Of a DNA stretch of 11,146 nucleotides, positions 1-7,489 are shown piece by piece. The stretch spans positions 1 to 11,146 of the forward strand of contig CANJJY010000111.1 of NCBI GenBank assembly GCA_947474445.1, written 5' to 3'. A model generated the notes under the pieces. That model did no database searches and was not told the DNA's origin. It was given only the letters and a program-made list of their open reading frames with translations. Source of the DNA: Oligoflexaceae bacterium (GTDB lineage: Bacteria; Bdellovibrionota_B; Oligoflexia; Oligoflexales; Oligoflexaceae). Within the stretch, counting starts at the first letter, position 1. Every line of letters begins with the position of its first letter. The position numbers and the translations under genes were made by a program.

Positions 1-852
1 GAGAAGTTCCATATTGACTTCCGAGGCTGAAGCATGCGTCATCATGCGGCCATCAGCCATCTTCGAGAGCTTACCCATCATCGCGACGATGGATACGCGG
101 CGCATCCCATAGCGCACGGCCTGCCTCAAACCGATCCCGACGTAATCGCCGACTTGAATAAACGCGCTCTCCGGCAGATGCGGTAAGAGTTTCATCGCAT
201 ACTGTTCCGAACGCCCACCAGTCGTAAACACCAGTTCATCGACACCGTCGGCTTTGGCGAGACCGACCGCCTGCACCACGCTGGCGATAAACGCTGCTGT
301 CGAATAAGGCAAAACGATGCCGGTCGTCCCCAAAATAGAAATGCCGCCGAGCAGTCCGAGCCGCGCATTCAAAGTCTTCTTCGCCCGCTCTTCTCCATCA
401 GGACAGCTGATTTCAATCCAGGCTCCGCGAAAGGGACTGTCTTCAATTTCCAGTCGAACCATTTCTTCAATGTTTTGTCGCGGCACCGGATTGATAGCGG
501 CGAGACCGACGGTCAGTCCGAGTCCGGGCCGCGTGACTGTCGCCACGCCTGTCCCACCGACGATGGTCACAGTGGGTTCATTGAGGAGTTTAACGCGCGC
601 TGTGATTTCAGCGCCGTGGGTACAATCGGGGTCATCGCCGCCGTCTTTAATGATGCTGCAAACAGTGTAGTCGCTTTCCCACTCACAACGCTGAAGTGCA
701 AAGCTCACTTCTTTGCGATTAGGCAGTATCGTCTCGATGGAGTTAAAACTGGAACCACCGAGAAACAGGCGACTGGCCGCTCGAGCCGCGGCGGCAGCAC
801 AGGCACCGGTCGTAAAACCCGTGCGCAGTTTTTCTCCTGTTTGCGGTTGCAT
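1..852 (-). CDS. cbiD: Cobalt-precorrin-5B (C1)-methyltransferase CbiD, 3' end cut by window edge
   Basis: CbiD transfers a methyl group from S-adenosylmethionine to C1 of cobalt-precorrin-5B in the cytoplasmic anaerobic branch of cobalamin synthesis. I translated 284 codons from the ATG at 850-852; the frame stays open to base 1. Family landmarks are the N-terminal TGFTTGACAAAA (11-22), KDGGDDPDCTHGAEIT (69-84), GGTGVATVTRPGLG (99-112), NPVPR (121-125) and FTTGGRSEQYA (209-219). CbiD proteins usually have about 360-380 residues, so some 80-90 C-terminal residues are missing. An AGGAG lies about 10 nt upstream of the start. An alternative ATG at 858-860 is in another frame and gives no CbiD sequence. 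The gene is last in the visible riboswitch-led cluster, 35 nt after the flavoprotein gene. Identification is confident from motifs alone. Confidence 0.95.
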   Translation of the reverse strand, partial: MQPQTGEKLRTGFTTGACAAAAARAASRLFLGGSSFNSIETILPNRKEVSFALQRCEWESDYTVCSIIKDGGDDPDCTHGAEITARVKLLNEPTVTIVGGTGVATVTRPGLGLTVGLAAINPVPRQNIEEMVRLEIEDSPFRGAWIEISCPDGEERAKKTLNARLGLLGGISILGTTGIVLPYSTAAFIASVVQAVGLAKADGVDELVFTTGGRSEQYAMKLLPHLPESAFIQVGDYVGIGLRQAVRYGMRRVSIVAMMGKLSKMADGRMMTHASASEVNMELL

Positions 853-887
853 CCTAGCATCTCTCCTACTTAAGCAAGCAATAACTC

Positions 888-1610
888 TTATTTCACATCG
901 ATTGCATCAGGCGGTGGCAATCGAAAGAAGCTCTCCTTGAAAAAGGCCTCCATGGGAAACCCATGCTCTTTGAGGCGAGCCTCCAAGCGATCGACAGCTC
1001 CACCCTCTCCCGCACAGTAAATCAGCGGCTCCCGCACCAGTTGATCTTCCAGCCGGAGCCAGGCCCGGTGATCCGCATCGGCATCAAAGCCATCGACGAT
1101 GTCCAAGCGTTTGATGCTGCTGCTCAGGAGATCGAAGACGCAGCTTTCCGGGATAAACGCCGCGTTTTCATCGCGAACCCAGATCAATTGCGAATGGTCC
1201 GGCCAGCTGCGTTGACCGACGATGCCGAGCAAAGCGGTGATGCCCGTCGCAAACGCGACAGCCACCAATGGCCTGCTCTCGTCTTCAGCTGGCGCGTGAA
1301 ATTTGCCCCAAGGCCCGCTAAAGAGAACCTGGTCACCCACCTGACGCTCGCAGAGATACTGCGACACGAGCCCACCTTTGATTCGCTCCGCGGCGAGATG
1401 AAAGATCGCGCTCTCCTGTTCGACTCCGAAGAGACTGTAGGCTCGCTTACCGGCCTTGCCGTTCGGATAGGATAGCTCGGAGTTGACGATGATGTACTGA
1501 CCAGCGATGTGAGGAAAGCGCGTCGGCTCTTCCATCTGAAGTCGCAGGAGGACACCACCCTGAACAAAATGGTCGACGCGTATCACGCGGGCCCTGTGGG
1601 TCGTTGCCAT
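888..1610 (-). CDS. FAD/NAD(P)-binding ferredoxin-reductase-like oxidoreductase in the cobalamin operon
   Basis: This 240-residue protein has the ferredoxin-NADP reductase fold. An N-terminal FAD-binding barrel carries the RxYS signature as RAYSLFG (56-62) and a GGLVSQYL segment (79-86). A nucleotide-binding half has ATGITALLGIVG (121-132), then IYCAGEGGAVDRLEARLKE (197-215), in the position of the family's usual CGPP-type segment. The tail FKESFF (224-229) is typical of the family. It should move electrons between NAD(P)H and an acceptor. The start follows the DUF3209 stop by 6 nt, and its Shine-Dalgarno GGAGGA lies inside the last codons of that gene, implying coupled translation. No ferredoxin domain is fused to it, but the upstream CbiX carries one. 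Within a B12 operon it could supply the precorrin-6A reduction (CbiJ step) or reduce cobalt or the Fe-S domain of CbiX. These roles are inferences from context only. Confidence 0.85.
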   Translation of the reverse strand: MATTHRARVIRVDHFVQGGVLLRLQMEEPTRFPHIAGQYIIVNSELSYPNGKAGKRAYSLFGVEQESAIFHLAAERIKGGLVSQYLCERQVGDQVLFSGPWGKFHAPAEDESRPLVAVAFATGITALLGIVGQRSWPDHSQLIWVRDENAAFIPESCVFDLLSSSIKRLDIVDGFDADADHRAWLRLEDQLVREPLIYCAGEGGAVDRLEARLKEHGFPMEAFFKESFFRLPPPDAIDVK

Positions 1611-1616
1611 GGATCT

Positions 1617-1994
1617 TCAATCCTCCACGGGATAGATAGCGTGCATGTGATCGTGAACTTCTTCGAGATCCTGGAAAAAGGCGGTGAGTCCTGCACGGAA
1701 ATTTCGCAGCTCAGCCTCGATTTTTTTGTTCAAGACCACCAGCGTCTGGTAGTAAGCGCGCTGGGGATCTTCCTTCGACATTTGGCTCAGGCGCAGCTCG
1801 AGATCGCTGAGGCTCTGATCGTAGGATTCCTGCAGCGTAGTGAAGTCACGCGCCTGCGCGAGCTGACGAATAGGACCCGGTGCTTCAGCGGCGGTACCCA
1901 GTTCTGCCAGTTCGTGCTGCAGCAAACTTTCGTCTTTGATGCCAATAATCTGCATGAGACCGACGCGCAGAGCGGCTATTTCGTGACAAGCCAT
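1617..1994 (-). CDS. DUF3209-type small protein of cobalamin operons
   Basis: The product is a 125-residue, mostly helical, soluble protein with no signal peptide or membrane segment. Its opening MACHEIAALRVGLM and the QHELAELG segment (26-33) match what I remember of the DUF3209 family, which I associate with cobalamin gene clusters (notably of haloarchaea) near cbiX. No activity is established to my knowledge. Possible metal ligands are C3-H4-E5, H27-E28 and a C-terminal HDHMH cluster (H114, H116, H118). The start at 1992-1994 has AAGGA 9 nt upstream and follows the cbiX stop after 15 nt. The gene lies between cbiX and the flavoprotein gene, so a part in cobalt handling or CbiX function is plausible but inferred. 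The family assignment is from memory and should be treated as fairly likely rather than proven. Confidence 0.75.
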   Translation of the reverse strand: MACHEIAALRVGLMQIIGIKDESLLQHELAELGTAAEAPGPIRQLAQARDFTTLQESYDQSLSDLELRLSQMSKEDPQRAYYQTLVVLNKKIEAELRNFRAGLTAFFQDLEEVHDHMHAIYPVED

Positions 1995-2009
1995 CGTAGA
2001 AATTCCTTC

Positions 2010-3221
2010 TTATGAAAGTAGACTGTCGACCTTATCGGCCAGCAGTCTGTCGTTGAGTACATGTTGTTCGACTAGGGCCTCGGCGCTCGGCACATCCATC
2101 GCCCGATACCAGACCCCATCAGGATAAACGGCGACCGTCGGACCTTCACCGCAGCGTCCGAGACAGCTGGTACGTGTCACCCGCACGGTTCGATGCTTGC
2201 CGCGTTTTCGCAGAGCGCCTTGCAGGGCGTGGGCTATTTGCACACTCCCGCGATTGGCACAATCGGTGTTGGTGCAGACCAAAATATGCTTTTCCAAGGG
2301 CATGTGCGCGTGCTGATGGGGCATAGCCTGCTGATGGGTGAACTGGTGCCGCACGCTCCAGAGTAGACTCTTCAGACCTCCCACCTGCTCGTGCAAAGCG
2401 CCGAGCGGAACGCGGTAGGCACAGGTCACGCAGGGCAAAGCGAGAGCAGGAGATCCCTGGGCCTCCTTGAGCCTTTCTTCGAGCACATCGCAGGTAACAC
2501 GATCGACGCCGAAAGGTTTCAATTGCAGCTGTTTGATCCAGGGGAAGCGCTCGTGGAAAGCTTGCATCTTTTGCGTAATGCGGTGAACGAGCACGCCTTG
2601 AAAGAGGAAATAAGGCAGCATGACGACGCCCTTGGGGCGCTGTCGCGCCAGCATTTCAAGAGCTTCGTCGAGAGAAGGCCAGGTGATCCCGATAAAGGCT
2701 GGGATCATTGTCGGAATGCCGAGAGCTTCAGCCGTCAGTCGGGCAATTTTATAAAAAGTACTGTTCGCATCGCCGTCGCTGGATCCCCGACCTACGCAGA
2801 GCAGCACCCACTCTTTGCGGTCATCGGCGGAAATCTGCGCCGCGGCCTCAGCCCAATGACGTACCCAGAACTGGATCAACTTTTCATGCACGCCAAAAGC
2901 TTGGGTGGCGATGATACGTAGATCAGGAAATTCTTTTTGCAGACCGGCTATGGCAAGAGGGATATCGTTTTTAATGTGGGCCGCTGGCAGGAGACTCAAA
3001 GGCGCAACGAGCAATTCGTCGCAGTGAGCCGCTTCTTCGCGGAGGACGTCTCCCAGATAGGGTGGCGTCAGTTCTAGGAAAGCGTGGCGCAACCGCCGCT
3101 CAGGATAGGTTTCCTGATAGAGTTGCATCCATTGTTCAAAGGCGGCGTTCGCCTCGGCATCGCGACTTCCGTGACCGACGACAACAGTCGTACTGCGGTC
3201 CTTGCGCGGAGACATGCTCAT
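2010..3221 (-). CDS. cbiX: Sirohydrochlorin cobaltochelatase CbiX with C-terminal [2Fe-2S] ferredoxin-like domain
   Basis: CbiX inserts Co2+ into sirohydrochlorin, the entry step of anaerobic cobalamin synthesis. The 403-residue protein has two tandem chelatase halves: the first begins VVVGHGSRDAEAN (13-25) and has HIKNDIP (82-88); the second begins LLCVGRGSSDGDAN (140-153) and has GVLVHRI (209-215). Then come a CxxC (C264, C267), a His-rich linker (H292, H296, H302, H304, H306) and a thioredoxin-like [2Fe-2S] domain with C316, C321, C353 and C357 (about 311-377). The chosen ATG (3219-3221) has GGGAGG 7 nt upstream. The frame continues open for 38 more codons, but these overlap the riboswitch 3' strand and look nothing like CbiX. 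Bacillus megaterium CbiX is also known to have a His-rich segment and an Fe-S centre at an MxCxxC motif. This is the first gene of the riboswitch-controlled operon. Confidence 0.95.
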   Translation of the reverse strand: MSMSPRKDRSTTVVVGHGSRDAEANAAFEQWMQLYQETYPERRLRHAFLELTPPYLGDVLREEAAHCDELLVAPLSLLPAAHIKNDIPLAIAGLQKEFPDLRIIATQAFGVHEKLIQFWVRHWAEAAAQISADDRKEWVLLCVGRGSSDGDANSTFYKIARLTAEALGIPTMIPAFIGITWPSLDEALEMLARQRPKGVVMLPYFLFQGVLVHRITQKMQAFHERFPWIKQLQLKPFGVDRVTCDVLEERLKEAQGSPALALPCVTCAYRVPLGALHEQVGGLKSLLWSVRHQFTHQQAMPHQHAHMPLEKHILVCTNTDCANRGSVQIAHALQGALRKRGKHRTVRVTRTSCLGRCGEGPTVAVYPDGVWYRAMDVPSAEALVEQHVLNDRLLADKVDSLLS

Positions 3222-3261
3222 GCCAAAACCTCCCAGACCCCGAGGACGTTTTGTAAAATAT

Positions 3262-3450
3262 GCATCAGGTAGGTCTCCTGGCTCGCAGAGTGCTGCCTCA
3301 AGGCAGCCCGGATATTCCCTTCCCCGGCATCCCATCGAATGCAGAGTGGTATCGAATCTCCGTTGAGTTTTGGCTCACCTGCTTACAGTGGCGGGACCGC
3401 GACGGTTTTACACCGTACTTCCCTGTTACTTCCTGGCGGAAACCTGATGC
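3262..3450 (-). promoter_or_regulatory. Cobalamin (B12) riboswitch upstream of cbiX
   Basis: Read on the minus strand, this 189-nt element holds the conserved parts of the adenosylcobalamin riboswitch. They are AGGTTTCC near the 5' end, GGGAAGTACGGTGTAAAACC, GTCCCGCCACTGT, a GCTGCC-TTGA-GGCAGC hairpin, and the B12 box AGCCAGGAGACCTACC (3268-3283). The two ends pair perfectly as a 9-bp P1 stem: GCATCAGGT (3442-3450) with ACCTGATGC (3262-3270). It ends 40 nt before the cbiX start. No U-tract terminator follows it. An AGGT next to the cbiX Shine-Dalgarno could pair with ACCT in the P1 3' strand, so control of translation initiation is likelier than termination (inference). High cobalamin is expected to repress the operon. 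Confidence 0.95.
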
Positions 3451-3471
3451 TTGCGGCTATTCGCAGGTCGG

Positions 3472-3500
3472 TTTATTCCACGTTGCCCCTAGCCTGTCAA
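3472..3500 (-). promoter_or_regulatory. Sigma-70-type promoter of the cobalamin operon
   Basis: On the minus strand there is a perfect -35 TTGACA (3495-3500), a 17-bp spacer, and a -10 AATAAA (3472-3477, 4 of 6 to consensus) preceded by TGG, an extended -10 TGn. Predicted transcription would begin near 3465, about 15 nt before the 5' strand of riboswitch P1. The agreement of spacing and position supports it as the real promoter. No clear terminator separates it from trmO upstream, so some read-through from the mutL operon is possible. Confidence 0.7.
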
Positions 3501-3591
3501 TTCCTTTTGAGCGGCTTCTACCGGGGCTTTTATGACTTTTGAGTCGTTTGAAGAGTCGGGAGAAGGAGGAAGCGAGGAAGCGCATCAATCT

Positions 3592-4326
3592 TCAGGAGCC
3601 AGGGAGCTTGAGAACTAGAAAAACATGGGGCGCTCCTGCTCGGACGCGCCAATGAACATCAAAATCCAGGACCCGAAAAGCAAACTCCTTATCTTCACTT
3701 TCCGGCGCTGCCAAAGGAGATGCCCGTCTTTGAGACGTTGGCCGCGGATCGAGGGCAAGCATCTGTTCGATCAGTTGCTTCAGATCGGAATGCTGTTCCG
3801 ACCATCCGCCTAAGGCCATGAGACTGTCGTCCGAGTAGCTGACAGGGTAGCGCTTGATTTCCGTATGCGCCCAGCCGGCATTAGCCTCGTCAATACGATC
3901 AGCAAACGGCAGATAGGGTTTAATGTCGATGACCGGCGTGCCATCGAGTAAATCGAGGCCACTGACATGAATTTCGATCCCTCCCGCCGCTTTCAGATCG
4001 ATGCCTTCCAGCTTGACGGCGGACATGCCGATAGAATTCGGGCGATGCGGAGAACGCGTGGCAAAAACGCCCATTCTCTGCGCGGCTTCGATCCGTGGGG
4101 TTTCGATCAAGGGATGCCAGGGCTTTGTGCCGCTTTTGTGAAAGATAAAGATCAACCAGATGTGCGTGAATTGATCGAGATGTTTCAAGGCCAGCGCATA
4201 GGCCGGATCAGGCTTTAATTTAAGCACGCCACGTGCGGCCGACATCATCATCGATTGCCGAGGCACTCCAAACTTTTCTTTGAAAGGAGTGGAGAGGAAA
4301 CCGATCGCATGGTGCTCAAACTTCAT
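3592..4326 (-). CDS. trmO: tRNA (adenine(37)-N6)-methyltransferase TrmO (TsaA/YaeB family)
   Basis: TrmO is a SAM-dependent methyltransferase with an unusual beta-barrel fold. It methylates N6-threonylcarbamoyl-adenosine at position 37 of some ANN-decoding tRNAs (m6t6A). The 244 residues match the family length of about 235. Diagnostic segments are IGFLSTPFKEKFGVPRQ (8-24), GVFATRSPHRPNSIGMSAVKL (86-106; key residues R91, H94, R95, N97), DLLDGTPVIDIKPYLPFAD (125-143) and DPRP (193-196). The ATG at 4324-4326 lies inside the end of miaA, giving an 11-nt overlap and likely translational coupling. Its own Shine-Dalgarno is weak. It is the last gene of the mutL-miaA-trmO unit, and no obvious intrinsic terminator follows the stop. 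An alternative label in databases is tsaA; identification is firm. Confidence 0.95.
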   Translation of the reverse strand: MKFEHHAIGFLSTPFKEKFGVPRQSMMMSAARGVLKLKPDPAYALALKHLDQFTHIWLIFIFHKSGTKPWHPLIETPRIEAAQRMGVFATRSPHRPNSIGMSAVKLEGIDLKAAGGIEIHVSGLDLLDGTPVIDIKPYLPFADRIDEANAGWAHTEIKRYPVSYSDDSLMALGGWSEQHSDLKQLIEQMLALDPRPTSQRRASPLAAPESEDKEFAFRVLDFDVHWRVRAGAPHVFLVLKLPGS

Positions 4327-5281
4327 CGCTTGGTCTCTTTCTCTGGGCCTTGCGATCAGCTTCCCTCACACTTTTGATGGTCGCGCTCAATTCTGCTAAA
4401 TCGCTCTCTTGGGTCCAAATCGCATCCGGCTCAGTCTTGCGAAACCATGTTTCCTGCCTCTTTGCATACTGCCGCGTGGCGATGACAATCGCCTCTTCGA
4501 GATTGTCACGCGTCAGCCGCCCCTGCAGATAGGCGACGACCTCGGCGTAGCCTATGCTTTGCATGGGTTTGGCATCAGGAGCGACGCCACGCGCTAAGAG
4601 GCCTTCGACCTCTTCGATCAGTCCGCCCTCAAGCATGGTGCGCGTCCGCGCTTCGATGCGACTGTGCAAGGTCGCTCGCGGTACGCTCAGAGAAATGACA
4701 AATACCCGCGACCTTTGGCCTTTTTCAGGCGGCAGTTGATGCACTGGATGACCCAGTAAAAGGCTGATCTCAAGGGCGCGCAGCAAGCGAAAGCGATCGT
4801 TGGGATGGAGAGCGGCAGCACGCTGCGGATCGCGACGCAAGAGGCGCGCGTGAATTTCATCGGTCGCAAGCGGCGCGAGCTCAGCACGCAGACTTTCGCT
4901 CTTTGGCAGTTCATGCCAATTTTCTCGCCAAAGGGCCCTGAGGTAGAGCCCGGTCCCTCCCACAAGAATAGGCAGACGTCCCCGAGAATCAATCTCCTGC
5001 AAAGTCCCGCGAGCCCGTTCTGCATAAAGCCGCGCATCATAGGCTTCGTGCCATTCCGCAACGCTCCAGAGATGGTGCGGCACGGCTTTCAACTCTGCGG
5101 CGACAGGTTGCGCGGCACCTATTTCAAAGCCACGATAGAGCTGCACCGAATCGCAATTGACGAGCTCGCCATCGAGCGCCGCAGCGAGCGACAAGGCCAG
5201 CGCTGATTTACCGCTAGCCGTCGGCCCGATAACGGCGACATAAAAAGGATCGACGGGGATAGGAGAAGAATCCGCACTCAT
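4316..5281 (-). CDS. miaA: tRNA dimethylallyltransferase MiaA
   Basis: MiaA transfers the dimethylallyl group of DMAPP to N6 of A37 in tRNAs that read UNN codons, the first step to ms2i6A. The 321-residue protein has the P-loop GPTASGKS (19-26), CDSVQLYRG (43-51), PHHLWSV (68-74), LVGGTGLYLRAL (106-117), NDRFRLLRALE (161-171), MQSIGYAEV (240-248) and ATRQYAKRQETWFRK (268-282), all in normal order. The length is typical for the family (about 300-320). The ATG at 5279-5281 follows the mutL stop by 9 nt, with a GAGG that overlaps the mutL stop region as ribosome binding site. The mutL-miaA order is common in bacteria. The hfq gene that often follows miaA in proteobacteria is absent here, and trmO takes its place. 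Confidence 0.97.
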   Translation of the reverse strand: MSADSSPIPVDPFYVAVIGPTASGKSALALSLAAALDGELVNCDSVQLYRGFEIGAAQPVAAELKAVPHHLWSVAEWHEAYDARLYAERARGTLQEIDSRGRLPILVGGTGLYLRALWRENWHELPKSESLRAELAPLATDEIHARLLRRDPQRAAALHPNDRFRLLRALEISLLLGHPVHQLPPEKGQRSRVFVISLSVPRATLHSRIEARTRTMLEGGLIEEVEGLLARGVAPDAKPMQSIGYAEVVAYLQGRLTRDNLEEAIVIATRQYAKRQETWFRKTEPDAIWTQESDLAELSATIKSVREADRKAQRKRPSDEV

Positions 5282-5290
5282 CGGTCTGCC

Positions 5291-7489
5291 TCACCCGAGC
5301 CGATCAAACCAGGCAGCGACCTGACTTTGCTTCCACCAGCGAAAGACGCGGCGACCGTGGGGACAGTTATGGTAAAAATCGACCGTACTGGCCTCTTTGA
5401 GGAGGACCTTCAGCTCGGCTTCGGGCAAGTCTTCACCTGCGCGCACCGCCGCGTGACAGGCGAGAGTGGCGAGAACATCATGAGCCATTTCCTTGGTCCC
5501 GCGCGCGCCGCGCAGCAGGTCGTGAACCAGACTCGCCAGATCCTTATGCATGAGCAGGCTCGGTACCGCGCGCAGTTCGATTTCACTGTCGCTGACGACT
5601 TCGTAGTGCAGCCCCCACTTGCCAAAGGTCGTTTGCTGTTCTTTGAGTTCGGCGACTTCCCCTGGGCTAAAGCTTAAGACTTCCGGCATGAGCAAGGGCT
5701 GCGTGCGGACTAAGAGCTCCGGGTTGCGGCTGAGCCGCTCGTAAAGAACGCGTTCATGAAAGGCATGCTGATCCACAGCTAGCATCTGCTCGCGATATTC
5801 AAACAACAGAAAGCAGCGAGCAAAAGCGCCGATATACTGCAGTTCGTCCCAGGGTATTACACTGCCGCTCTCCTTCTCACGATCGCGCATCACCCCTAGC
5901 GCCGAGGATGCACTTGCGCTCATTTTTCCGCTAGTCGATGGCGCGGACTCGATCCGTGGCATCGAGGGGAAAGGCAGTTCGCGTGGGATCGCCGGTGGTG
6001 AGGGTGGAACAGGGGCTCGCGAGGCCACATCGCTGGACGAACGGGTAATCGATCGCCCTTCACTTTTCGGAGCTCCTGGCCAGCGATCAAACGACATCGT
6101 CGTCCGCTTCACTTCACTCGATCGATCCGTGACAGCGGGTCTCACCAGCGGCGCGTCGGGCCGTGGACTCGCCGCCGAACGCTCGAGAGGGGGATTTCGA
6201 TCGAAAACCCGTCCCGTTTCAGCGGGAGTAGGGGGAGCCAGATGTATGCTTTTGTCTTCACTGCGCGCAGAAGCACCCGCTCGCGCAGGCGATACGTCTT
6301 GTACGGGCGACGATACCTGTTCCGCTTCCAACAGTGTTTGACTCTCAAGCTTCGGCACGGGAGGAGAGGCACCGAGCAAGAGATCAAAGTCCTCCGGCAA
6401 AGGCATTTCCGCAGGAGGGGGCGTTCTTCGGCCCGCCACCGCATCGCGCGGAGTATCTGGCGCTTCCGCCCAAGACGAGGTGCGGAGAGTTTCACGAATC
6501 GCCACGGCGATTGAATTCTGAACTTCGTTCCCATACTGGAAGCGCAGTTCGGCCTTGGCCGGATGAACGTTGACGTCGACCAGCGAGGGCTCGATATCGA
6601 TATAGAGAAAGGCGATAGGAAATTTGCCTCTTAGCAAATGCGAATGATAACCGCGCATCACACCGTTGCGGACGAGCTTGTCTCGAACCCAGCGTTGATT
6701 GACAAAGGTGAACAGATACTTAGCGCTGCCCTTATCTTGACCTGGCGCCGAAATCAAACCTTCAATGCGCGCATAGCGATCGACCTTGTGCACATAGATG
6801 AGCGAACCGATTGATTCTTTGCCAAAGACGGCCTGCGCTCTCAGCCGCAGCGATTCTTCACCGCGCAGACCTGGAGTCTTGGCCGGCAAGGCCCCGACGC
6901 TGAAAATCTCTTTGTCGTTATGGAGCAAGGTGAAGCCGATGTGCGGCATCGACAAGGCGAGCGCCTGCATATACTCGTGACAGGCCGCAAACTCGGCGGC
7001 CGATGTTTTCATGAAGGCTTTGCGCACCGGCACATTATAGAACAAATCGTTGATGGTCATCGACGTTCCACGTGGACCTTGCCAAGGCAGGACTTGCAGG
7101 GTGCCCTCTTCCATCACGATGCGCGTTCCCGCGTCGGCCTCAGCCGCCCGAGTTTGCAAGGTGAAGCGGCTGACGGCCGAAATCGAAGCTAAAGCTTCGC
7201 CCCGAAAGCCCATCGTCTGGACTTGAAACAGATCATCGGCGTGCGAGAGTTTGGAGGTGGTATGCCGCTTCATTGCCAGAATCGCATCGGCTTCTTCCAT
7301 TCCCGATCCGTCATCGAGGACGTGAATCATCTGCCGTCCGCCGTCTTTGAGACTTACCTTGATGTGGGTGGCTCCGGCATCGATCGCATTTTCTACCAAT
7401 TCTTTCACGACGCTGGCTGGTCGTTCGACCACTTCTCCAGCGGCGATTTTATTGACGAGTTCATCTTCCAAGAGGCGGACTTTAGCCAT
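5291..7489 (-). CDS. mutL: DNA mismatch repair protein MutL, endonuclease type
   Basis: MutL couples mismatch recognition by MutS to strand incision. The 732 residues start with the GHKL ATPase: IAAGEVVERPASVVKELVEN (15-34, catalytic E33), DDGSGM (59-64) and GFRGEALASI (94-103). The transducer domain includes VNVHPAKAE (306-314). A Pro/Ser/Ala/Arg-rich linker of about 200 residues (340-540) follows. The C-terminal dimerisation domain has the metal-binding endonuclease motif DQHAFHERVLYE (573-584, DQHAx2Ex4E), ACHAAVRAG (677-685) and CPHGR (709-713). It should therefore nick DNA itself, as in B. subtilis, rather than rely on MutH. I chose the ATG at 7487-7489 because MAKVRLLEDELVNKIAAGEV matches MutL N termini. 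The frame extends to a GTG at 7550-7552, but those 21 residues are not MutL-like. The chosen start has no strong Shine-Dalgarno. Confidence 0.97.
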   Translation of the reverse strand: MAKVRLLEDELVNKIAAGEVVERPASVVKELVENAIDAGATHIKVSLKDGGRQMIHVLDDGSGMEEADAILAMKRHTTSKLSHADDLFQVQTMGFRGEALASISAVSRFTLQTRAAEADAGTRIVMEEGTLQVLPWQGPRGTSMTINDLFYNVPVRKAFMKTSAAEFAACHEYMQALALSMPHIGFTLLHNDKEIFSVGALPAKTPGLRGEESLRLRAQAVFGKESIGSLIYVHKVDRYARIEGLISAPGQDKGSAKYLFTFVNQRWVRDKLVRNGVMRGYHSHLLRGKFPIAFLYIDIEPSLVDVNVHPAKAELRFQYGNEVQNSIAVAIRETLRTSSWAEAPDTPRDAVAGRRTPPPAEMPLPEDFDLLLGASPPVPKLESQTLLEAEQVSSPVQDVSPARAGASARSEDKSIHLAPPTPAETGRVFDRNPPLERSAASPRPDAPLVRPAVTDRSSEVKRTTMSFDRWPGAPKSEGRSITRSSSDVASRAPVPPSPPAIPRELPFPSMPRIESAPSTSGKMSASASSALGVMRDREKESGSVIPWDELQYIGAFARCFLLFEYREQMLAVDQHAFHERVLYERLSRNPELLVRTQPLLMPEVLSFSPGEVAELKEQQTTFGKWGLHYEVVSDSEIELRAVPSLLMHKDLASLVHDLLRGARGTKEMAHDVLATLACHAAVRAGEDLPEAELKVLLKEASTVDFYHNCPHGRRVFRWWKQSQVAAWFDRLG

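Noticed and set aside
963..1475. Plus-strand ORF of 170 codons
   Set aside because: It is antisense to the flavoprotein gene, whose motifs are clear on the minus strand.
2391..2921. Plus-strand ORF of 176 codons
   Set aside because: It is antisense to cbiX, with no ribosome binding site and a composition expected of a shadow frame.
3222..3335. N-terminal extension of cbiX (38 extra codons, MGCRGREYPG...)
   Set aside because: It is translation of the riboswitch 3' strand and the following leader. CbiX homology begins after the ATG at 3221, which has its own ribosome binding site.
4805..5206. Plus-strand ORF of 133 codons
   Set aside because: It is antisense to miaA; no recognisable domain or start signal.
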